From positions 7,336,685 through 7,400,684 of the forward strand of contig CP141140.1 in assembly GCA_035235625.1 (NCBI GenBank): DNA of 64,000 bases, in the 5' to 3' direction. Made by a program: the position numbers and the translations under genes. Source of the DNA: Saururus chinensis (lineage: Eukaryota; Streptophyta; Magnoliopsida; Piperales; Saururaceae). Shown here in pieces: positions 12,873-24,553 of this stretch. Positions within the stretch are counted from its first letter, which is position 1. Each line of letters opens with the position of its first letter. The notes below the pieces were generated by a model. It made no database searches, had not been told where the DNA came from, and saw only the letters and a list, made by a program, of their open reading frames with translations.

Positions 12873-13088
12873 TGTAAAATATAATTATACTCCATATTGT
12901 TCGCATACTGTAATTATACTTTTCATTTGAGAATGTAAAATATAATTATACTCCATGTTGTTCGCATACTATAATTATACTTTTTATTTGAGAATGTAAA
13001 ATATAATTATACTCCATGTTGTTCGCATACTGTAATTATACTTTTCATTTGAGAATGTAAAATATAATTATACTCCATGTTGTTCGCC
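12873..13088 (+). repeat. 61-bp tandem repeat, about 3.5 copies
   Basis: Units start at 12873, 12934, 12995 and 13056, each beginning TGTAAAATATAATTATACTC and containing TTGTTCGCATACTGTAATTA. Copies differ at only a few positions. The array lies just upstream of the first recognisable exon of the ULP1-like gene. Confidence 0.9.
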
Positions 13089-13134
13089 TAATTAAAGTAT
13101 AATTAGTTTACTTATTATGATTTAATGATTACAG

Positions 13135-16100
13135 GAAAGACTTCAATACAAATCTACCTTATGTGCCCTCTCCAAATTTTTCGAAAAGAACAGAAAATTT
13201 TTTAATCAAGAAAAGATTGATATATTGGAGAGAACACATTTTTGGTGTATTTTTAAGGTCTTTTTAGATAATGAAATTAGCTTTGTCGATTGCAAAAAGG
13301 TAGATGAAAATTGCTTACAATTGATCAAATTATATAACAAGAATGTCCATAAATTTAAGATAGGATCAAAGTATATTGAAGTGACAGACATGGACATTTC
13401 AGTTATTTTTTGAATAGCAATGGGAGAAGTTACAATAGTATTGAAACCTAGTAAAATGAAGCCTGATTCAAGTTTTGTACAAAGGAGATTAAAGATGAAA
13501 CATTTGGAAAAAAATTCCATACAAAAGTCACTTGAAGAGGCAGTCAAATCTAAAAGTAAACATGTCAATCAGGATGTAGCTAGACTACTAACCCTTTATA
13601 CAGTTGTCACTCTTTTATGCCCTACAAAGGCTTTTTCAATTCCTTGGTCTTATATAGAATTTGTGGAGGATATAAACAAGATGTCTACATATGCTTGGCC
13701 TCAGCATATTAGACTGAACTTGATGTCATCAATAGAGAGACAACCGAATCCTAAAGATGTCACAGGTTGTGTAGCAGCTTTATTGGTAAGAACAAATTCT
13801 ATATCGAATTATATTTTAAAATTATTTATATGCAAATTTTAACATATATATTTTTTCAGTATTTTTTCTGTGAACATACAAATATTGTTGAAAGAAAAGC
13901 CACAACATATTCATTTCCAAGATTCATGAAGTGGAGTATGCGAGAAGTGAATAAAGCATTTTCCAGTGGAAAATTTAGAGATATTAAAGATGAAATGGTA
14001 ATAGTTTTTTTAAAAATAAAATTTTCTGTTTGTAGACTTTAAAATTAATTAACATGTTCTTATTCATATATAAACAGGTTATTGAAAACAGTGTAATATT
14101 TACTACTGAGGAGAGATTATTTTTCAACAGGATAAGACATGCATATCTGAAACAAGAAACGGTAATCATTTTGTCATTGTTAATATTTTTTAGAATATAA
14201 TTGTACTTCAAAATTATAATTATACTTCATATTATTTTTTATGTTCTCAAGACTATAGGAGATACATAGGGATTGTTCTATTCTACTTTTCGAAATATAA
14301 TTGTACATTACTTTTAATTTCCGGTCACCCCTCAGAAAACAAGAATAAAAAGGAAATGTTTTAAAAACAAGATGAAAATAGCAAATGAAGAGAAAGAAGG
14401 TTGTATTCTCTTTCTTTAATTATTTTAAATATATTCAATTATTTTGTTAAAAATGTGATTTATATTCAATTAGAATGTTTTAAAATATATTTTTACAATT
14501 AATTACCAATTACATTATATTTTATTAAGATTTTACTATGAAAAGTTTTATTATATTTCCTAACTTTATTTGTTCTCCTCATTTACATAAATTATAGATT
14601 CTCCATGGTCAGAGAATCAGGATAAAAAAAGGGATTATGTTCTAGATAGTTTTGGTAAGTTAATCCATACTATGTTAATTTTATTAGTATTGCAAAAGCG
14701 TATTTATATTAAAATACTTTATTACTGTTTTGCAGAGGACTCTCCTATAACAAGTTTAAAAATTGAAATTGAGACACTCAAAACTGAACTGGATGTTGAG
14801 AAGAAGGCGAAAAAGTTGCTTGAAGAAATAATGTCTAAAGAAATGGAAGAAAAACTGGAGCTTGAAATGAAGATAAAAAAACAATGTAATTTACAATTTT
14901 CAATCTTTAATCTTGTATAATATTATTTTATACAATTATCTTCTAATACAGTTGAGTAATTGCATTTGTATATTATAATTTTTATCTATATTTCTCATTT
15001 TTGTGTAATGATAAATATCATTTTTAATTTTGTAGCTGAAGAAATAGCTGCATCAAAAAAAGTTATAATTTCATTGAATGTTGAAGTTGACTTACTTTGG
15101 GAACAAATGGAATAAGAAAAAAGGCATCTGAATATTCTTGAAGAACAACTTCAAAAACAAGAGGAGAAAAAGAAACAGATGGATTCGAATCACATTTCTG
15201 AAATGAAATTGAAACAAGAAGAAATAAACTGTTTAAGAAAAAAAATAGATCTCTTGGAGAAAGAAAAGTCGGATTTGGATGACAGTTTATGTTCTTTGGC
15301 AGCTGAACATTTGGAAGAAAATGTTGGATTGAAACAATGTCCTCTTTCAGAAAAACCTATGTTAAAGCCATCTTCATCAAGAGGGGAAGGCATATTAACG
15401 AGGGAAGGAAAGAGAAAGATGGAGAAGAAAAATGAAATGGAAAATTCTTTGGTGAAAGGTGTCAAGACAAGGACTAGAGGACCAACAAAAACTGAAAAGG
15501 ATGACTCTGTTTATAAATATGATAAACTAGTGAAAGGAGAAAGGATCCTGAGAAAAAGAAAAGATATGAACCCATTGGAAGAAGAGACATCCAAAAAAAT
15601 AAAAATAAGGAAAGGAAAAGTGTGGTCAACCTTGTCTAAAGACAATTAAAAGATATTTTCTGAAGCAGAGAGAAATCAAGAGTAGTAAGTATTCCAAAAT
15701 AAATTGTTATTATATTTTTTATTGTACATTTGAGCTAACTTTAACAGTATAATTTTTGTACTTACAACTTCTTTTTTTCAAATGGAGAAGATGTGAAAGA
15801 AAAAGTACATATTTCAGAGATATGTACTTTGATTAATGATATGGAAGTATCTTTTAGCGTGAGTATTTACATTAAATGTTTGATTTTAGTTTTCAAACTT
15901 TTGTATATAAATTTAGTTTTTAAATCTACTGACTTAGAAATACACAGATCATAAATGCATATGGTATTGTGTTGCATGAGCAATTAAAAATTGATGTTGA
16001 AGAGGGGAGAATTGTATCACAAAATGCAACATATTACTTCCATCATGCCTTATCCTTTATAAGTGTGCTTCATAAAAATACAATGTCCTATACTATTTAT

Positions 16101-16821
16101 ATATTATATATTTTCGTATTGACAAGATAAATATTTTATTGAAACAACACAAACTCAATGATCAAATTAAAAGAGAAGAACTCTGCAAAGAATTCATAAA
16201 GAAAAAGGGCAAATCAAGGTATCAAATATTTCCAATTGCATCAAAATTAGATGACAACCAGGAAGAAAATTATCAATGACATTTGCTAGTGTATGATGAT
16301 GAAGAAGGATGGAGTCATTATAATTCACTTATGTCAAAGTCTGATTTTGTGGACAAATATGAACATGATGCAAAGAAATTGGTGATTCTTTTAATCCAAA
16401 TTATAAATTTATAATTTTATAGAAATTTTATAAATATTGATTTTTATGTCTGACTCTCACTTTTTTAACAGAAATTTATCTTATCAAATTATGGAAAAGA
16501 TGTGATTGCAATGAAAGAGAACCTTGGCCTATCTACTCAAGAATTTGAAGGACCATTTTTTACAATTGAAAATATTCCAAAATAGACAACAATTTTGTAA
16601 GTTTATCATATCTAAATAATATTTAAAAAACAAAAATTTTTATTGGTGTATTTATAATTTTCTTTCTTTGTAGGGACAAATCTGGAATATTTCTTTGTTA
16701 CTACATGTATCATGCAACAAGAAAAATACAAATGTCCAAAAAAGTTGATAAAAAAAGCATCCAACTCTTTTTAGCATCAATGATATCTATGTTGTTGACT
16801 AGTAAAGAAAGTATAGATTAA
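13135..16821 (+). pseudogene. ULP1-like (C48 peptidase family) gene of the MULE, inactivated
   Basis: A spliced gene with AT-rich introns. Likely exons are 13135-13785, 13860-13997, 14078-14161, then about 14337-14400, 14598-14656, 14736-14884, 15036-15649, 15791-15860, 15951-16070, 16140-16380, 16473-16612 and 16674-16821. The N-terminal part (ILERTHFWCIF, TKAFSIPWSYIEFVEDINKM, CVAALL joined to YFFCEHTN) matches the plant mobile-element domain found before ULP1 domains. A long Lys/Glu coiled coil follows (about 14736-15649). The C-terminal part keeps the peptidase shape: HLLVYDDEEGWSHYNSL carries the His motif, and DKSGIFLCYYM takes the place of the usual DCG..C motif, with Ser where the catalytic Cys is expected. 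In-frame stops are seen at 13411, 15113, 15647, 16277 and 16583, so no full protein can be made. The middle exons are approximate. Confidence 0.75.
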
Positions 16822-17954
16822 TACATCATGTAAGTTTGTTTAATTGATTATACCATTAGTTATAAATTTTAAAGTTTTTCATTTAGGTTTTGTACTAATT
16901 AACTTGTTATATTTACTACAATATGGTCATACTTTGTATATTTATTAAAAAATATACTTCAAGTTTTAATTGTAGAAGATACTTTAGGTTTTTTTAGTAT
17001 CATTACCGAGGAGTGTTATTTTACTTTAGGTTTGTTATTAATTTAATAATTTAGAATTCACTATACTTTGTAATGATTAATTTGTTATGTTATGTATAAT
17101 ATTATTATACTTTGTCTTTTAATTGAAAAATATACTTTAAGTTTTAATTGTAGAATATACTTTATATCTTTTAATTTTAGATAGGTCCTATATGAGCTCA
17201 ATTTCGAATGGATTAAATCAGTCCACACCAAATACTTTTTTTTGCTTGGTAATATATGACACATAGCAGTAAAATATTTATATAGCTTGCATTGTGTTTC
17301 ATTTTTTAATTACATTATAGCTTAGGTATGAAAGTGGGACATTGTATCTTTGATTTGACAAACAAATCTAAGGATATTAATTAAGCTATTTGTTGAATCT
17401 AGTTTTTTTGTTTGTTTCAGTTTGAAGCAGTGGACAAGAAGAATTAGAGGAAGATGCCACAGATGCTGGAAATTTTTTTGCCTTCGTCCAATATAGAATG
17501 TCTTAAATTCGAAGGGGATATGTCTTTTTACGTCTATACTACTGAACATGTAGAAAGAAACATCACATACTAATCAAAGTATGAAACTTATAATTACTTT
17601 GGAAATATTAGATATGTATAAACTTTCTTGAATGTGATGCTTGACAAACCAATGATTGGTGGAAAAGTTTAATTGCTTTTGTAAATGTCAGTTTATGGCA
17701 TACATATTCTACTTTTGATTAAATGGGATTTTTTAGTCTTGGCATTTGGAATTTTATTAATTCTGTTATATATTTATTTTCTTAAAGCTGGAGATGCTAT
17801 ATGATTATGACATATGGAAATTGGAGATGCTATATGATTCTTGTTTCTATTTATGTGAATGTTTCTATGGTATTTTGTTAACAAACATGAAGTATGATTT
17901 AATTGCTTAATCTAGTTGCACTGCTTGATGCTTCTATGAGATATTAAGTTCTGT

Positions 17955-18590
17955 TAATGAGATTTTCCCGACTCTCTCTCTAAGGTAGTCTACGCAGTAG
18001 AGTGCACTGATTCTCTCTAGGTTCTGTCTGCCAAATTGTGATTAGAGTTCTCTTGCTCACAACTTCTCATTTTCCTCTGTTTTTGACCATCAAAATTTTT
18101 AGGATCAGGGTACTGAGTTTTGCGTAGTAGGAAAGGTTTTTTATTTTTTAGAAATTTGCCGGAGTGAATTTTGATTTTCTGTTTTGTTAGAAACGGTATG
18201 TTGGGAGCTCCGAATACAGATGGTTGTCCGCTTTGAGAACGAAGTTCTTATGTCGAGTTGATTGATAAAACTTCAAGCAACTTAGAAAATGTGGGGTTTG
18301 ACATTTCATTTGTTCTGAATGTCACGTCCTGTTTTGTTTTCACATCCCAGTCTTTGAGTTTTCCCCCTAACGGAATGGCGAGTACTAACGAGCAGTTTCG
18401 TTTATAAGTTTTTTCTTGGGATTTGCAGCTTGATTATGTGCAGCTATATTTGCCACCACTCTACTCCTTTCCTCATCCAGCATAGAGTAATATATTTTAA
18501 TTGCTTTAAAGCTTAATAGTCTCACTCTCTTTATATTGTTTCCATGTAATCCCTTCATGGCTTTTGGAATCATCCGTTCTATCAATTAAA
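17955..18590. other. Composition island between the two MULE genes
   Basis: This stretch is visibly less AT-rich than its surroundings. It begins with a CT-rich run like a 5' leader (CCGACTCTCTCTCTAAGG) and includes an ATG context at about 18375 and a splice-acceptor-like run before 18429. Minus-strand 18385-18585 has a 66-codon open frame. I recognise no family. It could be host DNA picked up by the MULE, or MULE leader sequence. Confidence 0.3.
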
Positions 18591-19287
18591 TCATACTTCA
18601 TGTTATAGAGATATCATATGCTACTTGTGTGAAACATGAGCCAAAAACTGGAGGACCAAAGTCTTTGAAGGCTATGAAAACTAACCCACAACAATCATTT
18701 CTTTAATCCATCTCTCATATTATTCAGAATAATGAAAAAAATCTATTCGTACAAATCCATAGTTTTAGACCCAAAGGAAAAAAAAAAAGAATAAAGCTAA
18801 AGCTTTATTATTTCTGAATAACACTAGAAAAAATCTTCCATCCTCAAAACAATACAACACATTTGTAAACTCTGTCCTTTTTCAAATTCAATTCTTGCTA
18901 GCGAGGTCGATACTCCTACTATTATCTTCACTTATATCAGACGATGCTTATCATCTAGAGTCCCAAGCTTTTCTTTGAACCATGAAAATGGAGCTCCTGC
19001 AAGTTACAAACACAAAAAGATATTTGCGTTTCATATTCATTTACAAAGCTATTTGATTGAATAAAATTTCCCTATCAAGAAAAAAAATTCTCAAAGTGAG
19101 AGGGAAATAAAATACATGTTGTAGTACATACCAGGAAGAGTATAAATGTCTAAGCTAATCCAAACAGATCCATTAAAATGTAGAATAATACTATGTTCTT
19201 CATAATATATAGAATTTAAATGATAAGTTTTCAAACAATAACAAACAAAATAAAAAATACTAATAAACTGAAAATAAAAATTAAAGG

Positions 19288-21620
19288 CTAGACATTCAAA
19301 TCTTGTAAAGCATCTTTACAAGTCTTCTTGTTGTGATGTCCAAGTTTGCCACAACGACCACATTTAATTGATCTTGTTAACTTTTCACCACGAGATGGAA
19401 TTCTAGTAGACTTTGGTCGACCAGGAGGCCTTCTTAACAATGGAGGCAAGACTACAACTTCTTTTGAAGAAACTTTAGGCTTTTCATAAGAAGGAATAGG
19501 CAATATAGGCTGAGAGTAAGAATTTTCAAATGCAACTTTTGTAAGACAAGTATCACAAAAATATACGAGGGTCTTTCCCATTTCTAAGCAATGTTCTTAC
19601 AAAGATGTTTACAAGGATATCCAGTCAGCTGCCATTTGTAACAAGAACAATTATGAGAATCAATATTCACATATGTTGATGGATTTGACATAATTTCATA
19701 TAGATTATCATGAGAAGCAGCCACTACCCATACACTACCATCCTTAATATTCTCATCTAACTTTTGTTCCATAACTGGGCAAAGAACACTACTCCAACTC
19801 CTTGCTTCATTCCTACGCTCATTCATCATCTCCATAATCTTAATCAGTATCATATCAATCATCTTCATAATGGGTAAATGTCTTTCATCACGTATCCATG
19901 AGTTAAAAGATTCTGCAACATTAGAACACATATCACCATAACGCTTGCCCTTGAAATATGCATTCGCCCAATTTTCTTTTGGAAGATTTTTAAAAAATTT
20001 AACAACTTGTTGTCCGCCATCTTTTTTCAGTTCTTCAAACATCTTGTCAAATTTTGAAGGTCTTGCAACATAAGCACATTGTATAAACTTAAAATCCATA
20101 CTATCACGAAAGTCATTAGTCCTGCCTCTCAACTTGTCTGTCAAATTCATTCTCAAATGGTGTAAACAATAAGCATGTGGAAAAGATGGGAATATTTGTG
20201 ACACAGCTTGAAGCAATCCCTTATTACGATATGAGATAATAGTCAACTCACGTAAAGGATTAAGTATCACCTTCAATTGAATAAGAAACCATACCCAATT
20301 ATCTTCATCCTCAGAATTGACAACAACATATGCAAGAGGGAAAATACCTGAAAAAAATAAAAAAATATTAAAAATAATTTAAAAAATGAATACTTTTAAT
20401 CAAAAGTAAAACATTACTATACACATCATATGCTATAATTTCACTTTGTTATGTAGTTTACCTTCAAAAATTAAATAAAAAAATAAATTACAGCAAGAAA
20501 TAAGAATAAAATAATTACCTTGGTTGGCATTTTTTCCTGTGGCAGCCAACAAATGACCTTTATAATGCCCATGCAAATGGGTTCCATCAAAAAATAACAC
20601 AGGACGATAAAAGTTGAATCCATGGATGCATGCATAAAATGAAACAAACACTCTCTTAAATCGCCCACCTTCATCATCAAACTCCAAAGTCAAATGGCTA
20701 CCAGGATTAGTACTAATAGCAATACCAATGTACCAACATAAATCATCAAAAGACAATGAATGACCACCAAAAATTTTCTTTTGAGCCATTTGAACACTCT
20801 TACATGCAACTCGATAGGAAATATCAAGACCATAACTTGTATTAAATTGACGAACAACATCAATTGGATGAGTACGAGGATTGTTGCTAACTTGACTCAA
20901 CAACTCATTCGAAACAATGACAGTTGTTGTCCTTGGATTTTTCTTTCGTCGCACAATACATCTACATGTATGCTGATTATGAAGTTTACGAATATAAAAA
21001 ATATTACTCCAACCATCTTTTCTTGCGTGAACACGCCATTGACATCCTGTTGATTCTATGTGTTTGCATTCAGCAGTTATCCTTGAAAAATCATTCTTAA
21101 TATACTTAAATTCAAAACCAATCTCAATTGCATAATGACACAACTTTTGCCTAAAGTCTTCAACATCATCAAACTTTTGCCCAATAGAATCAATAGCAGT
21201 AGACCAATTTGTTGTCAAAAGAATATTACTTTCATGCAAAGATGAATAGACTTCTTCATCAAAGACAACATCATCATTAACTTCAATTCTACTACTTATC
21301 ACTTGATTACTAGTACCACTACTAGTTCCTTGATCAACAAAACAATCATTGACCCTTGATGAATTAATAACAAGAACATCAACAATCTTCACATGCAGCT
21401 CATAAGCAAGAAAAATTAAATTCTATAAGTCATCATTATGAAGAAGATTGCATTCTGAATGACGAGCCAAAGAATATTTCAATATAATAGACTCAGAATT
21501 TAGATCACTCCATGATTGACATATCATTGAAATCAACGTATCATAAGAAATACTTCTATTAACCCGAAAAACATTGGTATTAACACAATGTTTGCACAAT
21601 AACAGTATAACAGAGTCCAT
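19288..21620 (-). pseudogene. MuDR-type (MURA) transposase of the MULE, inactivated
   Basis: Exon 1 is 20519-21620 and exon 2 is 19288-20347, joined in phase across a GT-AG intron (..KNANQ then GIFPLAYVVV..). A splice acceptor sits just before the ATG at 21620, implying a leader intron. Domains in order: a MuDR N-terminal DNA-binding region (CKH..GCQW..HNQHTC), a DDE nuclease fold (FFDGTHLHG; CLHHLRMNL; SNVAESFNSW), a SWIM zinc finger (CSCYKWQLTGYPCKHLC) and a zinc knuckle (CGRCGKLGHHNKKTC). The second acidic residue of the DDE triad, usually in an SDRxKGL context, is Tyr here (ISYRNKGLL). There is an in-frame stop at 21423-21425 and a frameshift near 19584, just after the SWIM finger. It encodes no active enzyme. 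Confidence 0.85.
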
Positions 21621-22620
21621 TCTCCTGCAAACATAAAAAATAAAACACAATTAATTATGAAAAGAAGAACATAATATATTTTACATATCCAATAAGTAAA
21701 ACAAAATTTTAAAATTATAATATACTTATTCTAAAATGTTTGATATGAAAAAAATTATAACATAGTAAAATAAAATAATACTCTTAAAAATATATATAAA
21801 AAGAACGATACAAAAATTAATATCCATTAAGAACAAAAACAATTAATGAGTACATACCTGCAACTGTTAAGCACAAACCACAATTTGTTGCTCAATAAAA
21901 ATCAGTAGCTCCCAAGTAAACAACAAAGTTTCATAATCTGACACTCATCTGTCAATATAAAAAAAAAATCTAAATTTCCTTAAAATTAATAAAATTCATA
22001 CTAAATTAAAATAAAAATAAAAAAGGAAAATAATCATTTAACAAACAATCGTGAATGATCAATAATACCCTATACCAAAATAATCGAGAAAATTGTTGAT
22101 GTAGAATATGAGAGACTATGAGTGCAAAGTCCAGGAAATTGACAGGACGCAGTATGAATGCTCTTGAAGAACTATGAATTTATTGTATGTTCCTCGTTCA
22201 ACAACTAATCGTTGCCCACCAAAAATAAGACGAAAGAGTACTTGCTTTCGCCCGAAGATAAAAATCAACTCAACAAACCAAACCCTAAAAAGCCGAAGGA
22301 GATAGGGATAACAGAGCAAATTTTAATAAAATCTCTAAATCAAACCAGGCTGCAATAGAATCCGGCGGCTATATAAGACGGCGGCGAAAGACATGGCGAA
22401 AATCCCTGGCCGAAAACAATAGAGAAAAACTATGCTCCGGAATGGGGAAGGCGGAAAAGGGAAGACATTACGAAGAGGGTATTTACGGAATTTTTAAAAA
22501 TATAATGGCATAGAAGTAAAAAAATGGACTTATCAATAAACAAAAAGTTAAATGTAGGATACGTAGGACTAAAAATAGTTGGTCGAGACTAATCAGTTAT
22601 TAGTAGCGGTAGTTAGGACC

Positions 22621-23403
22621 TAGAGGTAGTTTTCTGTTGAATTTATTGCGTGTTTTGGATAACTTTTATGTAGTAACTACAACTACAAAAACAAAAAAGG
22701 TAACATTTTAAATTTTTACCTCCAATTTTGCATGGAAGTATTTTTCATGCCCCACTATGACAATGATGAGCCCCTATTTATCTACGAGATTGATAGTGCA
22801 CACGTTAGCACATATTAACATAAGTATTACTTATACCAACAAATGCTAATATGTGTGTTGTAGATTTAAAATATAAACGACTCTCCTGCGTACCTTGTGT
22901 CGGGCTCATTGTCTTAGGGAACATAAAAAAGTCGTCCAAATATGCATCCCCGTGCCTAAATACACGTGACAAAAACTCCAAATTTAATTCTTTTGCACAT
23001 TGTCCCTCTTCTTCCTTGTGTTTCACATTCTCCTCTACCCACCTCTCCCTCATGGATCCTGCCTACCAGCCTCCTCACCAACAACTCCCTCATTGTCACC
23101 TCCTTGAAGTTTGTCTGCCTAATCGCCTTAAAGGGCATCCCCTCCATCATCTACTATAATGGGTCCTTCGCATCACAAGAGGAATTGCATGTGGCAATAG
23201 CGGTGGTGGAGGCTATATGCGATAGGGGAAGAGGTTTGAATTTTAGCAGGGAGAGTGGTGGGAGGAGAAGAGGAGTTTGAGAGGTTGGTGGTGGCCTAGT
23301 GAGAGGCAATGGCTGATCCAATGGTGCTATTATTAGCCCCTCAACCCATGCTATAGCCAAAGGGGGCGCCAGTCCCTCAAGCAATAATATCGAAACGATG
23401 GAG
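22621..23403. other. Intergenic DNA with a decayed fold-back repeat
   Basis: At about 22785-22860 an inverted repeat around ATAAGTATTACTTATACC resembles the centre of the element at 1480-1735, so it is probably a truncated copy of that family. Open frames between 22805 and 23384 lie on both strands over the same bases and show no domain. Confidence 0.4.
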
Positions 23404-23646
23404 CAATGTTGGAGCGTTGTATCTCAGAGTAACGAAACGTACTATCCGCGACACGTGATAGGGTGCACATATATGGGAGAGTTGTACACTAAGTGCGCAT
23501 GTGTTGGGAAATTGCTCGTCGTTACAGATAGTTTCTGCAATACATGCACACTTAGTATACAACACTCTCACATGTGTGTGCGGCACAACATGTGTCATGA
23601 ATCGTATGTTTTGCTACCCCATGACACAACACACCCCAACAATTGG
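23404..23646. repeat. Long imperfect palindrome (about 243 bp)
   Basis: The two halves are reverse complements along almost their whole length, with the centre near 23525. The best-matching inner arms are GTTGTACACTAAGTGCGCAT and its partner at about 23535-23560. Arms are about 115 bp with about three quarters identity by eye, and there is almost no unpaired loop. Translations of opposite strands look alike for this reason and are not genes. It could be a fold-back transposon, or a young inverted duplication able to give hairpin RNA. Confidence 0.8.
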
Positions 23647-23819
23647 CACATCATTGCAGAGCATGCTAAGAGAAGTCCTAGTGCAAGCAAGACTTGGTGG
23701 CGAGTTGGGTGGCACAACCACATAAGGTGGGCTCCTATGATGGTCGGGACTCATCCATTTAGATTTGGCAGTCTCCTAGCTCAAGTAGGAGATGGGGCAG
23801 TAACTTCCCTTTAGCTTCA

Positions 23820-24200
23820 AGACTCTTCTGTGCAAGTGCACATAGGACTCTTACCAGGATTAGGAGCTTATAGACTTTCCTTATTTGGCTAGTCAGATTG
23901 CTTTAGGAGGCAGAGTTGGAGAGGGAGTGAACCTCTTGTATGGGTAGGACTATGGTTTCCTAGTTGTACTAAGACTCAGCATGGGTTGAGTCTGCTTAAG
24001 GGAGGGGCGTAAGACTCATTTTGGCATTGAATTTCAGCTAGCCTCTCCCTGCCATAGTTACCTTAGTGCTTAGCAATAAAGAATTGGGTCAGATTCCCTT
24101 TGCACAGAGGCATCTGTGAGTTGTTGAGTTCATCTTCCTTCTACGCATACAAGAGGAAATGACGAAATTGGTTGTTGGTTGCACAGTGTGGCTAGGCCAT
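23820..24200 (+). repeat. Possible LTR fragment
   Basis: The sequence has an LTR-like make-up: repeated GTAAGACTC/GACTC phrases, then AATAAAGAATTGGGTCAG followed by a short pyrimidine-purine tail. No partner copy, primer-binding site or coding region was found in the window, so this is a weak call. Confidence 0.2.
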
Positions 24201-24553
24201 CACCTGAGCGAATGCTAGGCAAAGCTTTTATGCCCATGGCAGCAGCCTTGGTCCCATAGCAGCTTTACCTACATGTTCTTGTCCTCCCCCTTCGTGTCCA
24301 CAAAAAAAGCTCTGACCTTTGAGCAAGGAGGCGTTGAGTGAGGCCACCAAGCCATCTCCAAAGGCATCCAGTGGTGGTAAGGGAAGAAAGAATAAATCAA
24401 AATAGAGTGGGAATTGGTCATAAGCAAAGCATCCATGCAGGAAAAAAACTCGAAAAACATGAAAGAGGGAGGGGAAGGGGGAACGGGAGAGGGAAAGAGA
24501 AGAGAGGAGGGTGAAGGGGATGCTTATTTGGAGTAGAGTATGGACCAGGTCAT

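Larger units (their letters stand above)
11887..22620. mobile_element. Mutator-like element carrying a ULP1-like gene (Kaonashi type)
   Basis: The ends are inverted repeats. GGGACAAAATTAAC..CTAATAACTGATTA at the left matches GGTCCTAACTACCGC..CTAATAACTGATTA read inward from the right. The similarity runs on for about 75 bp at roughly 65 percent by eye. Inside are a subterminal tandem array (12005-12260), a 61-bp repeat array, a ULP1-like gene on + and a MuDR-type transposase on -, transcribed toward each other. Kaonashi (KI) MULEs are the known group pairing a MURA transposase with a ULP1-like gene. I could not find a matching 9-bp target duplication, so the exact ends are approximate. Worn ends and broken genes imply an old, immobile copy. 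Confidence 0.8.

Noticed and set aside
23398-23814. 138-codon plus-strand frame and a similar minus-strand frame with CACVGKLL/CACIAET-like sequence
   Set aside because: They mirror each other because they lie on the two arms of the palindrome at 23404-23646; no domain is present.
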